NCBI GenBank assembly: GCA_016191285.1
Contig: JACPPA010000042.1
Location: 1-54,689 of the forward strand
Direction of reading: 5' to 3'
Source: Gammaproteobacteria bacterium
GTDB taxonomy: Bacteria; Pseudomonadota; Gammaproteobacteria; Ga0077536
DNA length: 54,689 bases
Positions 37,298-45,319 of the stretch are shown piece after piece; the first letter of the stretch is position 1; each line of letters starts with the position of its first letter. A program made the translations under genes and the position numbers. The notes below the pieces were generated by a model. That model was not told the origin of the DNA. It worked only from the letters and a program-made list of their open reading frames with translations, and ran no database searches.

Positions 37298-37820
37298 TAG
37301 TGTCCGGTTAAAAATCGAACAGGAATAGTTGGTTCCCGTCGTCGGGTGGCTCGGTTTTCTCGAAGACCGAGACCGACAAGATCTGTAGACAAGTGTAGAG
37401 CGAAGCATCGAGATGAAGCTCCTTGTTGACGATGGCGATGAGCACGTAGGTGGCAATGGCGCACCAGATCTGTGTTTTGACTGCGTTCTCGCTGGTGTCC
37501 AGGAAGCGCTTGATGCGCAGGTGCTGTTTGATCCACTTGAAGAACGGCTCGACCTGCCAGCGACTCTTGTACAGCGCGCAGGGCGTCAACGCCGGCAGTG
37601 CAGTGTTGGTAGTCAGGAATACCAGCGTCTTGCCCGAGTCGGCGTCCTTGGGGCGGATGCGCCGCAGATGCTCGGGGTAGTGCTTGGCCGAGTAAAAGCC
37701 ATTGAGCATGACGCGCTGATCGCAGATCACGCCGCTGGTCCGGTCGGTAGGGGCCGAGTACACGCGCCGGGCATCCTGCCAGACTTGGCGCGAGTGACGA
37801 AGAGTCGGATCGAAGAAGGG
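37298..37820 (-). mobile_element. IS4-family transposase, C-terminal fragment
   Basis: The minus-strand frame ending at 37308 encodes the last roughly 170 residues of an IS4-type transposase. The DDE-domain Y(2)R(3)E(6)K-like block reads LYKSRWQVEPFFKWIKQHLRIK, preceded by KTLVFLTTNTALPAL and followed by QILSVSVFEK. The likely element end is the AGTGTCCGGTTAAAAATC region just outside the stop (37298-37316). The 5' part is lost at about 37820, where an unrelated IS fragment begins. Not functional. Confidence 0.85.
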
Positions 37821-38087
37821 CATTTGATGCCGGATCATGTGCACATGATGATCGCGATCCCGCCGAAGCATGCGGTGTCGCAGGTGGTGGGATATATCCA
37901 AGGGAAGAGTGCGATTCATTTGGCGCGGGTATACGGGGAGCGGAAGCGCAATTTTGTGGGTCAGCATTTTTGGGCTCGCGGATACTTCGTATCGACAGTG
38001 GGTCGGGATGAGGCCACGATCCGCGCGTACATCCGGCATCAGGAGCAAGAGGACCAGCGACTAGATCAGCTGAACCTACTGCGCTGA
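37821..38087 (+). mobile_element. IS200/IS605-type (Y1/REP-associated) transposase, C-terminal fragment
   Basis: About 87 residues of a TnpA_REP-like HUH transposase. The HUH motif is intact (MPDHVHMMIAIPP). VSQVVGYIQGKSAIHLAR follows, and the probable catalytic tyrosine lies in IRAYIRHQEQED. The N-terminal part is missing, cut at the same point where the IS4 fragment ends. Immediately downstream (38088-38190) are three consecutive GC-rich hairpins, which may be the element's right-end structure. Confidence 0.82.
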
Positions 38088-38462
38088 CGGGCCACCACGA
38101 GTGGCGCCCATAAATTTGGGGCCGCGTTAGCGACCCCGTTTAGCCGCTTTGAGCGGCTCACTAATGAAGGCCTCCGGCTTTGCCGAAGGATTGTTATTCG
38201 CCCTCTATCAAGCGTTAGGCGGCGGATGGAGTCCGGATTCGATCGCCGAACTGAAATAGACGATCGGATATAGACGGATAAGTTACGTCGAGAAATATCA
38301 AGAAATTCTTTAAAATCCGCAAAGCGACAGTCTTGGCTAAGGATCTACCGAAATTACTGAGCGTCGCGAAGTTACCTCTACGAATTCGCGAATCCTCACG
38401 TGGAAATGGCGCAGCCATTCGTGCTTAACACAAAGTTAGTCGGATCTGGGGGATGCCCGAGG
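38088..38462. other. IS right-end hairpins and anonymous island DNA
   Basis: Bases 38110-38190 form three short hairpins in a row (GGGGCCGCGTTAGCGACCCC, AGCCGCTTTGAGCGGCT and CCTCCGGCTTTGCCGAAGG), probably belonging to the IS200-like end. From about 38215 to 38462 there is no gene I can support. A 67-codon minus-strand frame there has no family resemblance. Confidence 0.5.
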
Positions 38463-38825
38463 CTATTGATCTGTAAAAATCCAGTGGGTCAGACAGAAAT
38501 AAGTTGCAAGGATCATCATCTCCACGACAGCTGCCCACGCAGTTAAAATTCCAGCAGCGGTCGACAACAAAACGACAACCAAATTCGTAGGACCAAACGT
38601 CTCAAAGAGCGCAATCAATTCCACCAACATCACCAAAACCGCAATCCAGCGCAGCATGTAACGCGGAAGAAATACGCGGCGAGCTTGATTGTGACGAAAC
38701 GCGGCGGCGCGCTCCATAAACGTTCCGAAAGTAACGTCCTTGAACATCCAAAACGGCCAGATATAAAGGTACAACAGTCCGCACAACGAGGCGTTGCGCG
38801 AAGCTGGGCGGGAACGCGAATTCAT
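38463..38825 (-). CDS. Small membrane protein, function unknown
   Basis: A 120-residue protein with three probable membrane segments: LCGLLYLYIWPFWMF (near 15-30), WIAVLVMLVELIALF (near 61-75) and a long C-terminal hydrophobic span (LVVVLLSTAAGILTAWAA, then MMILATYFCLT). A basic loop (RHNQARRVFLPRYMLR) lies between the first two. I do not recognise the family. It lies inside the tRNA-Lys island. Confidence 0.55.
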   Translation of the reverse strand: MNSRSRPASRNASLCGLLYLYIWPFWMFKDVTFGTFMERAAAFRHNQARRVFLPRYMLRWIAVLVMLVELIALFETFGPTNLVVVLLSTAAGILTAWAAVVEMMILATYFCLTHWIFTDQ

Positions 38826-39197
38826 GAGCGTTTGCTCCCAAGGAATATCTTCGTTATCGGCGAGACGAGCCCCTAGATTGAATCAATCATGGGTGCGAAG
38901 GCCGTCGCCCGCGGGCACAATTTTGGTTCATAAGCTTTGCGCCCCAAAAAGTATAGAAGGCACCCGACTCATCCGCACTCTTAGCTCACGTGCAATGGGT
39001 AAAACGGCAATTCAGTTTCCACATCAATGCGATACTCAGTGGCGAATTCCTCCCCGCGAGTCGTGCCGAAGGCGCGATTTGTCGTCGCACGCTTTGTGTG
39101 CGCTGATCGCGCGGCGCGCGTGTCATTGGTGCAATATATCCGCGAGCGATGTGGAATTCGGCGAATCACGACTTGACACGGTGTGCGATTATTGATT
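38826..39197. other. Intergenic island DNA upstream of amt
   Basis: No gene can be supported. Open frames on both strands lack family features. No glnK/P-II gene is found here, although amt genes are often paired with one. Confidence 0.5.
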
Positions 39198-39212
39198 TGG
39201 CATGGAAGCTGC
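39198..39212 (+). promoter_or_regulatory. Candidate sigma-54 promoter for amt
   Basis: TGGCATG-GAAG-CTGC. The -24 GG and -12 GC doublets are exactly 10 bases apart, and the -24 box matches the TGGCACG consensus at six of seven bases. It lies 150 bases before the amt start. Nitrogen-regulated (NtrC, sigma-54) expression is usual for amt. The regulator site was not identified with confidence. Confidence 0.6.
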
Positions 39213-39362
39213 GGTGATGTTTGACGTTCGCTGCGCAGCTTCCAACGACGCCAATCTGAGCGCTCAAATATTTCGCTGAGTAGCAACCGACTTGCGTGAT
39301 AAAGCGATAGCTGACGATCGAACACGAGCAACCGTTCTGCCGGTTTCTAAAGGGGGTATCAA

Positions 39363-40793
39363 GTGCAAATATTTCCAGCGATCCGAATTCCGAGCGTACT
39401 GATCCTTATGCTCGCAGGACTCCTCATGACGTCCGCGTTCGCAGAGGAGGCGGTGGCGCCTTCGGCGGCCGCCGCAGCGGCTGCACCCGTAGCGCCTTCC
39501 ACCACTCCGGCAACAGCGCCGGCACCCGATGCCGCCGCGCCGGCGCCGGCGCCAACGGCACCATTCCTAGTCACCAACGACAAAATTAATTCCGGCGATA
39601 CCGCCTGGATGCTCACCTCCACGGCCTTGGTGTTGATGATGACCGTGCCTGGGCTGGCGCTGTTTTACGGCGGCATGGTCCGCAAAAAAAATGTCCTCGC
39701 AACATTGATGCAAAGCTTCGCGATCTGTTGTGTCGTTACAATTTTGTGGTGGCTGATCGGTTATAGCTGGGCGTTTACACCGGGAAGCCCTTATCTCGGC
39801 GGTTTGAGTCGGCTGATGATGGACGGTGTGGTCTACATGAAAGACGCTGGCAAGGTGAGCGTATCGCACCTCGCGACCACGATTCCGGAAAGCGTTTACG
39901 CCATGTTTCAACTTACCTTTGCCATCATTACGCCAGCGTTGATTGCCGGTTCGTTCGCGGAGCGAATGAAGTTCTCCGCGATGCTGTGGTTCATGGCGAT
40001 CTGGTCACTTGTCGTCTATGCCCCGATCGCCCATTGGGTTTGGGAATCGGGTGGGTGGCTCGCCGCCAAAGGCGTGCTCGATTTTGCCGGTGGTACAGTG
40101 GTACATATCAACGCGGGGATCGCCGGTCTTGCCAACGCGCTCGCCTTAGGCAAGCGCGTTGGCTATGGCAAGGAACCCATGGCACCGCACAATCTCACCC
40201 TAACGGTAATTGGTGCTTCATTGTTGTGGGTCGGTTGGTTCGGCTTCAATGCAGGATCCGCAGTCGCCGCCGATGGCCGCGCCGGAATGGCCATGGCGGT
40301 TACACAAATTGCGACTGCGGCGGCGGCACTCGCTTGGATGTTTGTCGAATGGCTCGTCAAAAAGAAGCCCAGTGTGCTTGGAATCGCGTCCGGTGCGGTA
40401 GCAGGCTTGGTTGCGATTACCCCGGCCTCGGGCTTCGTTGGTCCAACACCAGCCGTCATCATCGGTGTTGCCGCCGGGGTCGTGTGCTTTCTCGCGGCGA
40501 CCTCGCTCAAATCGATCCTCGGCTACGACGATTCGCTGGACGCGTTTGGTGTCCATTGCATTGGTGGCATCATTGGCGCGCTGTTGACGGGCGTTTTCGC
40601 GAGCAAGGAAATTAGCGGCGCGGAGGGCAGCCTTGTCACGCAGATGTGGGGTGTAGGAACGACCTTAATCTACGGATTCGTGATGAGCTTTATCATCTTG
40701 AAGGTATTGGATTCGACGATTGGTCTGCGCGTTTCCAACGAAGAAGAACGTGAGGGGCTCGATATCTCGTTGCATGGAGAACGGGTCGAGTAA
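39363..40793 (+). CDS. amt: Ammonium transporter Amt
   Basis: A 476-residue Amt/Mep channel. A signal peptide (cleavage near SAFA-EE, residue 27) is followed by an Ala/Pro-rich periplasmic segment (about 28-68), then eleven expected membrane helices. Family motifs are MVPGLALFYGGMVRKKNVL-like (TVPGLALFYGGMVRKKN), the pore region around LWWLIGYSWAF, DFAGGTVVHINAGIAGLA and SASLKSILGYDDSLDAFGVHCIGGIIGA-like sequence near the end. The start is GTG 39363 with AGGGGG 8 bases upstream. It conducts NH4+/NH3 across the inner membrane. It lies inside the tRNA-Lys island, and no P-II gene is adjacent. Confidence 0.95.
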   Translation: MQIFPAIRIPSVLILMLAGLLMTSAFAEEAVAPSAAAAAAAPVAPSTTPATAPAPDAAAPAPAPTAPFLVTNDKINSGDTAWMLTSTALVLMMTVPGLALFYGGMVRKKNVLATLMQSFAICCVVTILWWLIGYSWAFTPGSPYLGGLSRLMMDGVVYMKDAGKVSVSHLATTIPESVYAMFQLTFAIITPALIAGSFAERMKFSAMLWFMAIWSLVVYAPIAHWVWESGGWLAAKGVLDFAGGTVVHINAGIAGLANALALGKRVGYGKEPMAPHNLTLTVIGASLLWVGWFGFNAGSAVAADGRAGMAMAVTQIATAAAALAWMFVEWLVKKKPSVLGIASGAVAGLVAITPASGFVGPTPAVIIGVAAGVVCFLAATSLKSILGYDDSLDAFGVHCIGGIIGALLTGVFASKEISGAEGSLVTQMWGVGTTLIYGFVMSFIILKVLDSTIGLRVSNEEEREGLDISLHGERVE

Positions 40794-41124
40794 GCAGCGA
40801 TCTTTGCTTGTGGAGAGCACCTGACGGCGGAGCCGGCGCAACGCAGCTCTGCTGGTTTTCCTACTGAATGTTGGCGAGCGAGCGGTATCTGGAAATTTGA
40901 AAACGAAGCCGTGAGGCGTGTTCGGATCGATAGCGCTAATTCGAGTAGACGACAACGCGGGAATTCGGGATCATCGAGCACAGCTTCCGAGTACGGCCAT
41001 AGTTCCGGTCTGATGTTCCCAGATTGTTGACGTTCAAATGTCGAAAAGCTGCCCCTGAAACATTGAGGTCGTATCGAGTGTGCCAATCTGAACGCTTTAC
41101 CACGGGTCAGTGAAATATGACTGT
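40794..41124. other. Intergenic DNA at the right end of the island
   Basis: About 330 bases after amt. No gene is supportable on either strand. It ends at the duplicated tRNA-Lys 3' end. Confidence 0.5.
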
Positions 41125-41169
41125 CTCTTAATCAGTAGGTTGAAGGTTCGAGTCCCTCATGGCCCACCA
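41125..41169 (+). repeat. att-like 45-bp direct repeat, right copy (tRNA-Lys 3' fragment)
   Basis: Exact copy of the last 45 bases of tRNA-Lys, including CCA, without the 5' half of the tRNA. It cannot form a functional tRNA by itself. It marks the right border of the island starting at 36842. Confidence 0.9.
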
Positions 41170-41218
41170 ACATCATCGATCCAATCGTGATGGCGGCAGG
41201 CAAGAGGAGGAGTAGACG

Positions 41219-41971
41219 ATGGCAACCTTGTCGTTAAATGACAGCCACGACGCGGAGCACGGAAAGATCGCGGCGGATGAATTGGCGCGCCTTGTTATCG
41301 TGCACGGTGAGTGGCTGGAGTCAAACGGTCGCGCGGGTACGAAATTCGATATGCCGGGGGCCAACCTTATTTACGGCGGGTTTTTGCACGCGGACTTGAG
41401 CCACGCCAATTTGCCGGGCGCCTGCTTATTCAATGCGAATTTGCGCGAGAGCAATTTCGCTCACGCCAATTTAAGGAAGGCGAATTTGGAAGGCGCCAGC
41501 ATGGTCAATATCAATCTAAGTCATGCCAGGCTGGCGGGCGTCAACCTGACTAAAGTCGTAAGCCCCGGCGCCAATTTCGCAGATACCGACGCGACTGGGG
41601 CGCAATTGCGTGCCGCTAATTTATTAAGCGCTAACTTTTTGCGGTCGCACCTGCGCGGCGCCGACTTGAACGATGCAAATCTCGCCGGCGCGACGTTGCG
41701 CGAAAGCGTGCTCGATGACGCTAACCTCACCGCCGCCAAATTAATGTTGGTCGATTTATCCGGCGCGAGTTTGCGGGGCGCGGTATTGACCCGCGCGATT
41801 CTGTTCGGTGCAACCTTGGATCGTGTCGATCTTTCAGACGCCGATTTAAGCTCGGCGGAAGGTCTCACTCGAGAACAGCTGGACACGGCTTATGGCAATC
41901 GGACGACGCAATTGCCGATCGCGTTCACGGGCTATGTCATGCGCGAAAACCCCCATCAACTGACACCGTAG
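41219..41971 (+). CDS. Pentapeptide-repeat protein
   Basis: A 250-residue protein. From about residue 50 to 220 it is made of A(D/N)LxxA-type pentapeptides (ANLPGACLFNANLRESNFAH is one stretch), predicting a right-handed beta-helix. The N-terminal 45 residues and the last 30 are not repeats. Pentapeptide proteins range from DNA mimics that protect gyrase to structural or protein-binding proteins. Nothing here decides. The start ATG has GAGGAGG 8 bases upstream. It lies just right of the att copy and 0.5 kb before prmA, so a link to the monooxygenase is possible but unproven. Confidence 0.88.
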   Translation: MATLSLNDSHDAEHGKIAADELARLVIVHGEWLESNGRAGTKFDMPGANLIYGGFLHADLSHANLPGACLFNANLRESNFAHANLRKANLEGASMVNINLSHARLAGVNLTKVVSPGANFADTDATGAQLRAANLLSANFLRSHLRGADLNDANLAGATLRESVLDDANLTAAKLMLVDLSGASLRGAVLTRAILFGATLDRVDLSDADLSSAEGLTREQLDTAYGNRTTQLPIAFTGYVMRENPHQLTP

Positions 41972-42027
41972 GTTGGAGCAGCGGCGCAACCGCGCAATCC
42001 GGTATTAGTATTGGCCCGACATCCAAT

Positions 42028-42057
42028 GGCGGATTACGCCCTTCGGGCTGATCCGCC
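42028..42057. terminator. Hairpin between pentapeptide gene and 42068 gene
   Basis: Outer arms GGCGGAT (42028-42034) and ATCCGCC (42051-42057), inner arms GCCC/GGGC closing a TTCG tetraloop. It lies between two convergent genes and probably works as a bidirectional terminator. The word also resembles common REP-like repeats. Confidence 0.6.
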
Positions 42058-42067
42058 CTTCGCGACG

Positions 42068-42403
42068 CTAGCGCTTCTTTTCGTAGCTGTTGGATTTCGC
42101 GATATCCTTTATTTGGGCGCATTCCTGCCCAATCAATCGTTCCAATACGCTTAACCGGTCGTCTATTTGTTCAACCGGCCCAAGCAAGGCCGCATACCGC
42201 GCCAAAATCGCGGCTAAGGCCTCCACCACGAGGAGGGGATCGCGTTTATTTTCTTCGAGGAATTGGTTGGTATGGCGGAAGAGTTTTTCGACCATCTGCT
42301 GCTTGTCTGTCAGACCTTCACCGCCTGCCGACCGGTCGGACTCCGTAGCTTTTACGGCGTCGGGTGAGCCTCCGGTGGCGGTCGAATCAGGGCGGTTCGT
42401 CAT
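42068..42403 (-). CDS. Small protein divergent from prmA, function unknown
   Basis: 111 residues, soluble. The first 35 are polar and probably disordered (MTNRPDSTATGGSPDAVKATES). The rest is helical, with heptad-like spacing (VEALAAILARYAALLGPVEQIDDRLSVLERLIG) that suggests a coiled coil or helical bundle. The start at 42401-42403 faces prmA across 76 bases, so the two could share a control region. I do not recognise the family. A longer in-frame extension upstream runs into prmA and is rejected. Confidence 0.6.
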   Translation of the reverse strand: MTNRPDSTATGGSPDAVKATESDRSAGGEGLTDKQQMVEKLFRHTNQFLEENKRDPLLVVEALAAILARYAALLGPVEQIDDRLSVLERLIGQECAQIKDIAKSNSYEKKR

Positions 42404-42479
42404 AACACTCAGCTCAGCTTGCGTTGGCGCCTGCCGGAAGTATATCGTACGGCCGAGCCGCCACACGGAGAGCACGAGT

Positions 42480-44144
42480 ATGTCTGGTAACCTCACCCTT
42501 TCTAAGATCGTCAAGCAGAAGACCATCACCATCACCGAGGCGACCAAGCGCATCGCGGATTTGGGCTGGACGCCATCCTATTTCTCTGAAGTGCTGAAAT
42601 ACCCGACCGACTACAAAGTTGAAAAAGCGCCGAAGGACCCGATGAAGCAGGTCCTTAGATCCTACTTCCCGATGCAGGAAGAGAAGGACAACCGCGTTTA
42701 TGGCGCGCTGGACGCGGCACTGCGCGGCAACATGTTCCGTAACGTTGAACCCCGTTGGATCGAATGGCAGAAGCTGTTCTTAGCCATCATTCCGTTCCCA
42801 GAAATATCGGCGGCGCGATCGATGGCGATTCAATCGCAGATCGCGCCCGGTGAAGATCTGCGTACTGGCTACACCATGCAAATGATCGACGAGTTCCGAC
42901 ACTCGACCATCCAGATGAACCTGAAAAAGTGGTACATGGAAAACTATATCGATCCGGCTGGTTTCGATATCACCGAAGCCGCGTTCGGTAAATGTTATGC
43001 GACGACCATCGGGCGACAGTTCGGCGAAGGCTTCATCACGGGCGATGCGGTCACCTCGACCAATATCTATCTGCAAGTAGTCGCTGAAACCGCGTTTACC
43101 AATACCCTGTTCGTTGCGATGCCGTCTGAAGCCGCGCGCAATGGCGACTACGCGTTGCCGACCATCTTTTTGTCCGTCCAGTCCGACGAGTCACGCCACA
43201 TCGGCAACGGGCACTCGTTCCTGATGTCGATCGTCAAGGAGCCCGAAAATCTTGATCTGATCGAGCGCGATTTACGCTATGCGTTTTGGCAAAACCACGC
43301 CATTGTCGACGCGGCGATCGGCACCATCATCGAGTACGGCACACAAGACCGCGACAAGAACAAAGAGTCCTACGCCGAACTCTGGCATCGCTGGATTTTC
43401 GACGACTATTACCGGACCTACATGCTGCCATTGGAAAAATACGGCGTGAAAATCCATCACGAAGATGTCGAGGAAGCCTGGAACCGCATCGTCAAGAAGA
43501 ACTACGTGCACAAAGTGGCGCAATTCTTCTCATTCGGTTGGCCGGTCGCCTTCTGGCGCATCGACGGCATGGTGGCGAAAGATTTTGATTGGTTCGAAGC
43601 GAAATACCCGGGCTGGTATAACGAATTCGGTACGTATTGGGAAAATTACGTCAAGGCCAGCCTGCCGAACCAACCGCCACTGATGTACCTCGATTCGGGC
43701 TACGTCTATCCGCACCGCTGCTGGAGCTGCAATGTGCCAGCGCTCATCCGCGAAGATTTCTGTGTCGATGAGGTAGAAGGCGAACTCTACACTTACTGCT
43801 CCGAAATCTGTCGCTGGACCCACAAGGTCGCGTTCGCCGGCGAATACAATGGCCGGCAGACGCCCGCGATGGGACGCTTCAGTGGTCGCCGTCAATGGGA
43901 AGAGGTCTATCACGGTTGGGATTTGGCCGATGTCGTGAAGGATCTTGGATTTGTGCGATCCGACGGTCGTACCGTCATTCAGCAACCGCATTTGCACTTT
44001 GATGACAGCAAAATGTGGACGCTCGATCATTTTAAAGGCCTGGAAGTGCGCAGCCCCTTGTTGGATTTGCGGGCAATGACGCCAGAGGCTCGAAAACAGC
44101 ACATTGCCGAGTATCGCGCCGGCTTTACTTGCAAGCCTATCTAA
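42480..44144 (+). CDS. prmA: Propane monooxygenase hydroxylase, large (alpha) subunit
   Basis: A 554-residue di-iron hydroxylase subunit of the soluble di-iron monooxygenase family. All six iron ligands are visible: E108 (FPEIS), E138 and H141 (DEFRH), E203 (VAETAF), E237 and H240 (DESRH). The N-terminal PTDYKVEKAPKDPMKQ and RSYFPMQEEKDNRVYGA blocks and the late CWSCNVPALIRED segment match PrmA of propane-oxidising actinobacteria (group 5) rather than methane monooxygenase. It should insert oxygen into short alkanes, typically propane at C2. GGAGAG lies just upstream of the ATG. The next gene, the reductase, is 104 bases downstream after a strong hairpin. Confidence 0.95.
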   Translation: MSGNLTLSKIVKQKTITITEATKRIADLGWTPSYFSEVLKYPTDYKVEKAPKDPMKQVLRSYFPMQEEKDNRVYGALDAALRGNMFRNVEPRWIEWQKLFLAIIPFPEISAARSMAIQSQIAPGEDLRTGYTMQMIDEFRHSTIQMNLKKWYMENYIDPAGFDITEAAFGKCYATTIGRQFGEGFITGDAVTSTNIYLQVVAETAFTNTLFVAMPSEAARNGDYALPTIFLSVQSDESRHIGNGHSFLMSIVKEPENLDLIERDLRYAFWQNHAIVDAAIGTIIEYGTQDRDKNKESYAELWHRWIFDDYYRTYMLPLEKYGVKIHHEDVEEAWNRIVKKNYVHKVAQFFSFGWPVAFWRIDGMVAKDFDWFEAKYPGWYNEFGTYWENYVKASLPNQPPLMYLDSGYVYPHRCWSCNVPALIREDFCVDEVEGELYTYCSEICRWTHKVAFAGEYNGRQTPAMGRFSGRRQWEEVYHGWDLADVVKDLGFVRSDGRTVIQQPHLHFDDSKMWTLDHFKGLEVRSPLLDLRAMTPEARKQHIAEYRAGFTCKPI

Positions 44145-44155
44145 ACGGCACTTAA

Positions 44156-44196
44156 GGGCGAAGAATTGATGATTAAGTCTTATCGATTCTTCGCCC
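44156..44196 (+). promoter_or_regulatory. Strong hairpin between prmA and prmB
   Basis: GGGCGAAGAATTGAT (44156-44170) pairs with ATCGATTCTTCGCCC (44182-44196), with one G-U or mismatch position, around an 11-base loop. No T-run follows, so it is more likely an attenuator or an mRNA 3'-end stabiliser than a full terminator. It would give more hydroxylase than reductase. Confidence 0.7.
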
Positions 44197-44248
44197 ACCT
44201 CAGAGCTTCTATTTGTACCGACGCGGTCGCTAAACTCGGTTCCTGCCT

Positions 44249-45277
44249 ATGACTTATTCCGTGCGGCTTGAACCCATCGGCGTCGACATGACCGTGTTTG
44301 ATGACGAGACCGTGCTGCAAGCTGCGTTTCGCCAAGGCATCACACTGATGCACGGTTGCAAGGAGGGGCAATGTTCGTCGTGCAAGTCCGTGCTACTCGA
44401 CGGCGAGGCCGAACACGGCGACTTCTCGACCTTCGCCTTATCCGAGTCGGAGCAGCAGGAACAGAAGGTTTTGCTGTGCCGCCTGTTCCCCAAAACCGAT
44501 TTAGAAATCGAGCTCCTCAATTACGACGAAGAAATCCTCGCCAACTGGATCCCGGCCAAAAAAGTGGCCGGCAAGATCTCCGCCATCGAAGCGCTGACTC
44601 ACGACATTCGGAAATTCGACGTCACCGTGGACGACGCAATGAATTTTCATGCGGGCCAGTATGCGGATATCACGCTGGCGGAAACTGGGGTGACACGCTC
44701 GTACTCCATGGCCAACCCACCCAGCGAAACGCGGACGTTGTCGTTCATTATCAAGATCTATCCCGATGGCGCGTTTTCGGAACAATTAGCCACGCGCTTG
44801 AAAGTGGGCGACCCGATCGCAATCGAAGGCCCCTTCGGCACCAGCTATCGAAATCAGAATCACACCGGACCGACGCTACTGGTTGGCGGCGGTTCGGGCA
44901 TGGCGCCGCTGTGGTCGATCTTGAATGACTTAGTGGAAATCCATTCGCAGGCGCCGGTGCGGCTCTATTACGGCGCGCGCGCGAAAAGGGATTTGTTCTA
45001 TTTGGACGAGATCGCTGCCCTCGGCAAAAAACTGCCGGATTTCGCGTTCATTCCGGCGTTGTCCGAAATGGATTCCGGTGACGATTGGGCCGGCGCCACC
45101 GGGTTCATCCATGACGTCGTGGCGCGCGATTATGCCGAAGCGGGCCGTGATCGAACCTTGCAAGCGTATGCCTGCGGACCGCCGCCGATGGTTGATGCGG
45201 TGCTGCCTGTTTTGCAGAAAATTGGAGTCGACGCGGACAATATTCATTTAGATAAATTCACGCCGGCGAGCCGTTAA
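44249..45277 (+). CDS. prmB: Propane monooxygenase reductase
   Basis: A 342-residue NADH reductase that passes electrons to the hydroxylase. The N-terminal plant-type [2Fe-2S] ferredoxin domain has cysteines C37, C42, C45 and C77 (CKEGQCSSC, then LLC). An FAD domain follows, with RSYSMAN (150-156), then the NAD domain with GGGSGMAP (213-220) and the C-terminal YACGPPPMVDA. The length and order match SDIMO reductases. It is in the standard prmA-B-C-D order. Confidence 0.94.
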   Translation: MTYSVRLEPIGVDMTVFDDETVLQAAFRQGITLMHGCKEGQCSSCKSVLLDGEAEHGDFSTFALSESEQQEQKVLLCRLFPKTDLEIELLNYDEEILANWIPAKKVAGKISAIEALTHDIRKFDVTVDDAMNFHAGQYADITLAETGVTRSYSMANPPSETRTLSFIIKIYPDGAFSEQLATRLKVGDPIAIEGPFGTSYRNQNHTGPTLLVGGGSGMAPLWSILNDLVEIHSQAPVRLYYGARAKRDLFYLDEIAALGKKLPDFAFIPALSEMDSGDDWAGATGFIHDVVARDYAEAGRDRTLQAYACGPPPMVDAVLPVLQKIGVDADNIHLDKFTPASR

Positions 45278-45319
45278 GACGAGCTTCGAAATTCTCTGAC
45301 CATCGGAACGAGGAAAATC

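Noticed and set aside
38981-39331. Minus-strand frame of 116 codons upstream of amt
   Set aside because: It has no domain resemblance, and its codons look random. It overlaps the amt promoter region.
42403-42479. Sigma-54 promoter for prmA
   Set aside because: No GG-N10-GC pair with adequate flanking matches was found in the 76-base gap. A weak sigma-70-like pair (TTGCGT ... TATATC) exists but is not convincing.
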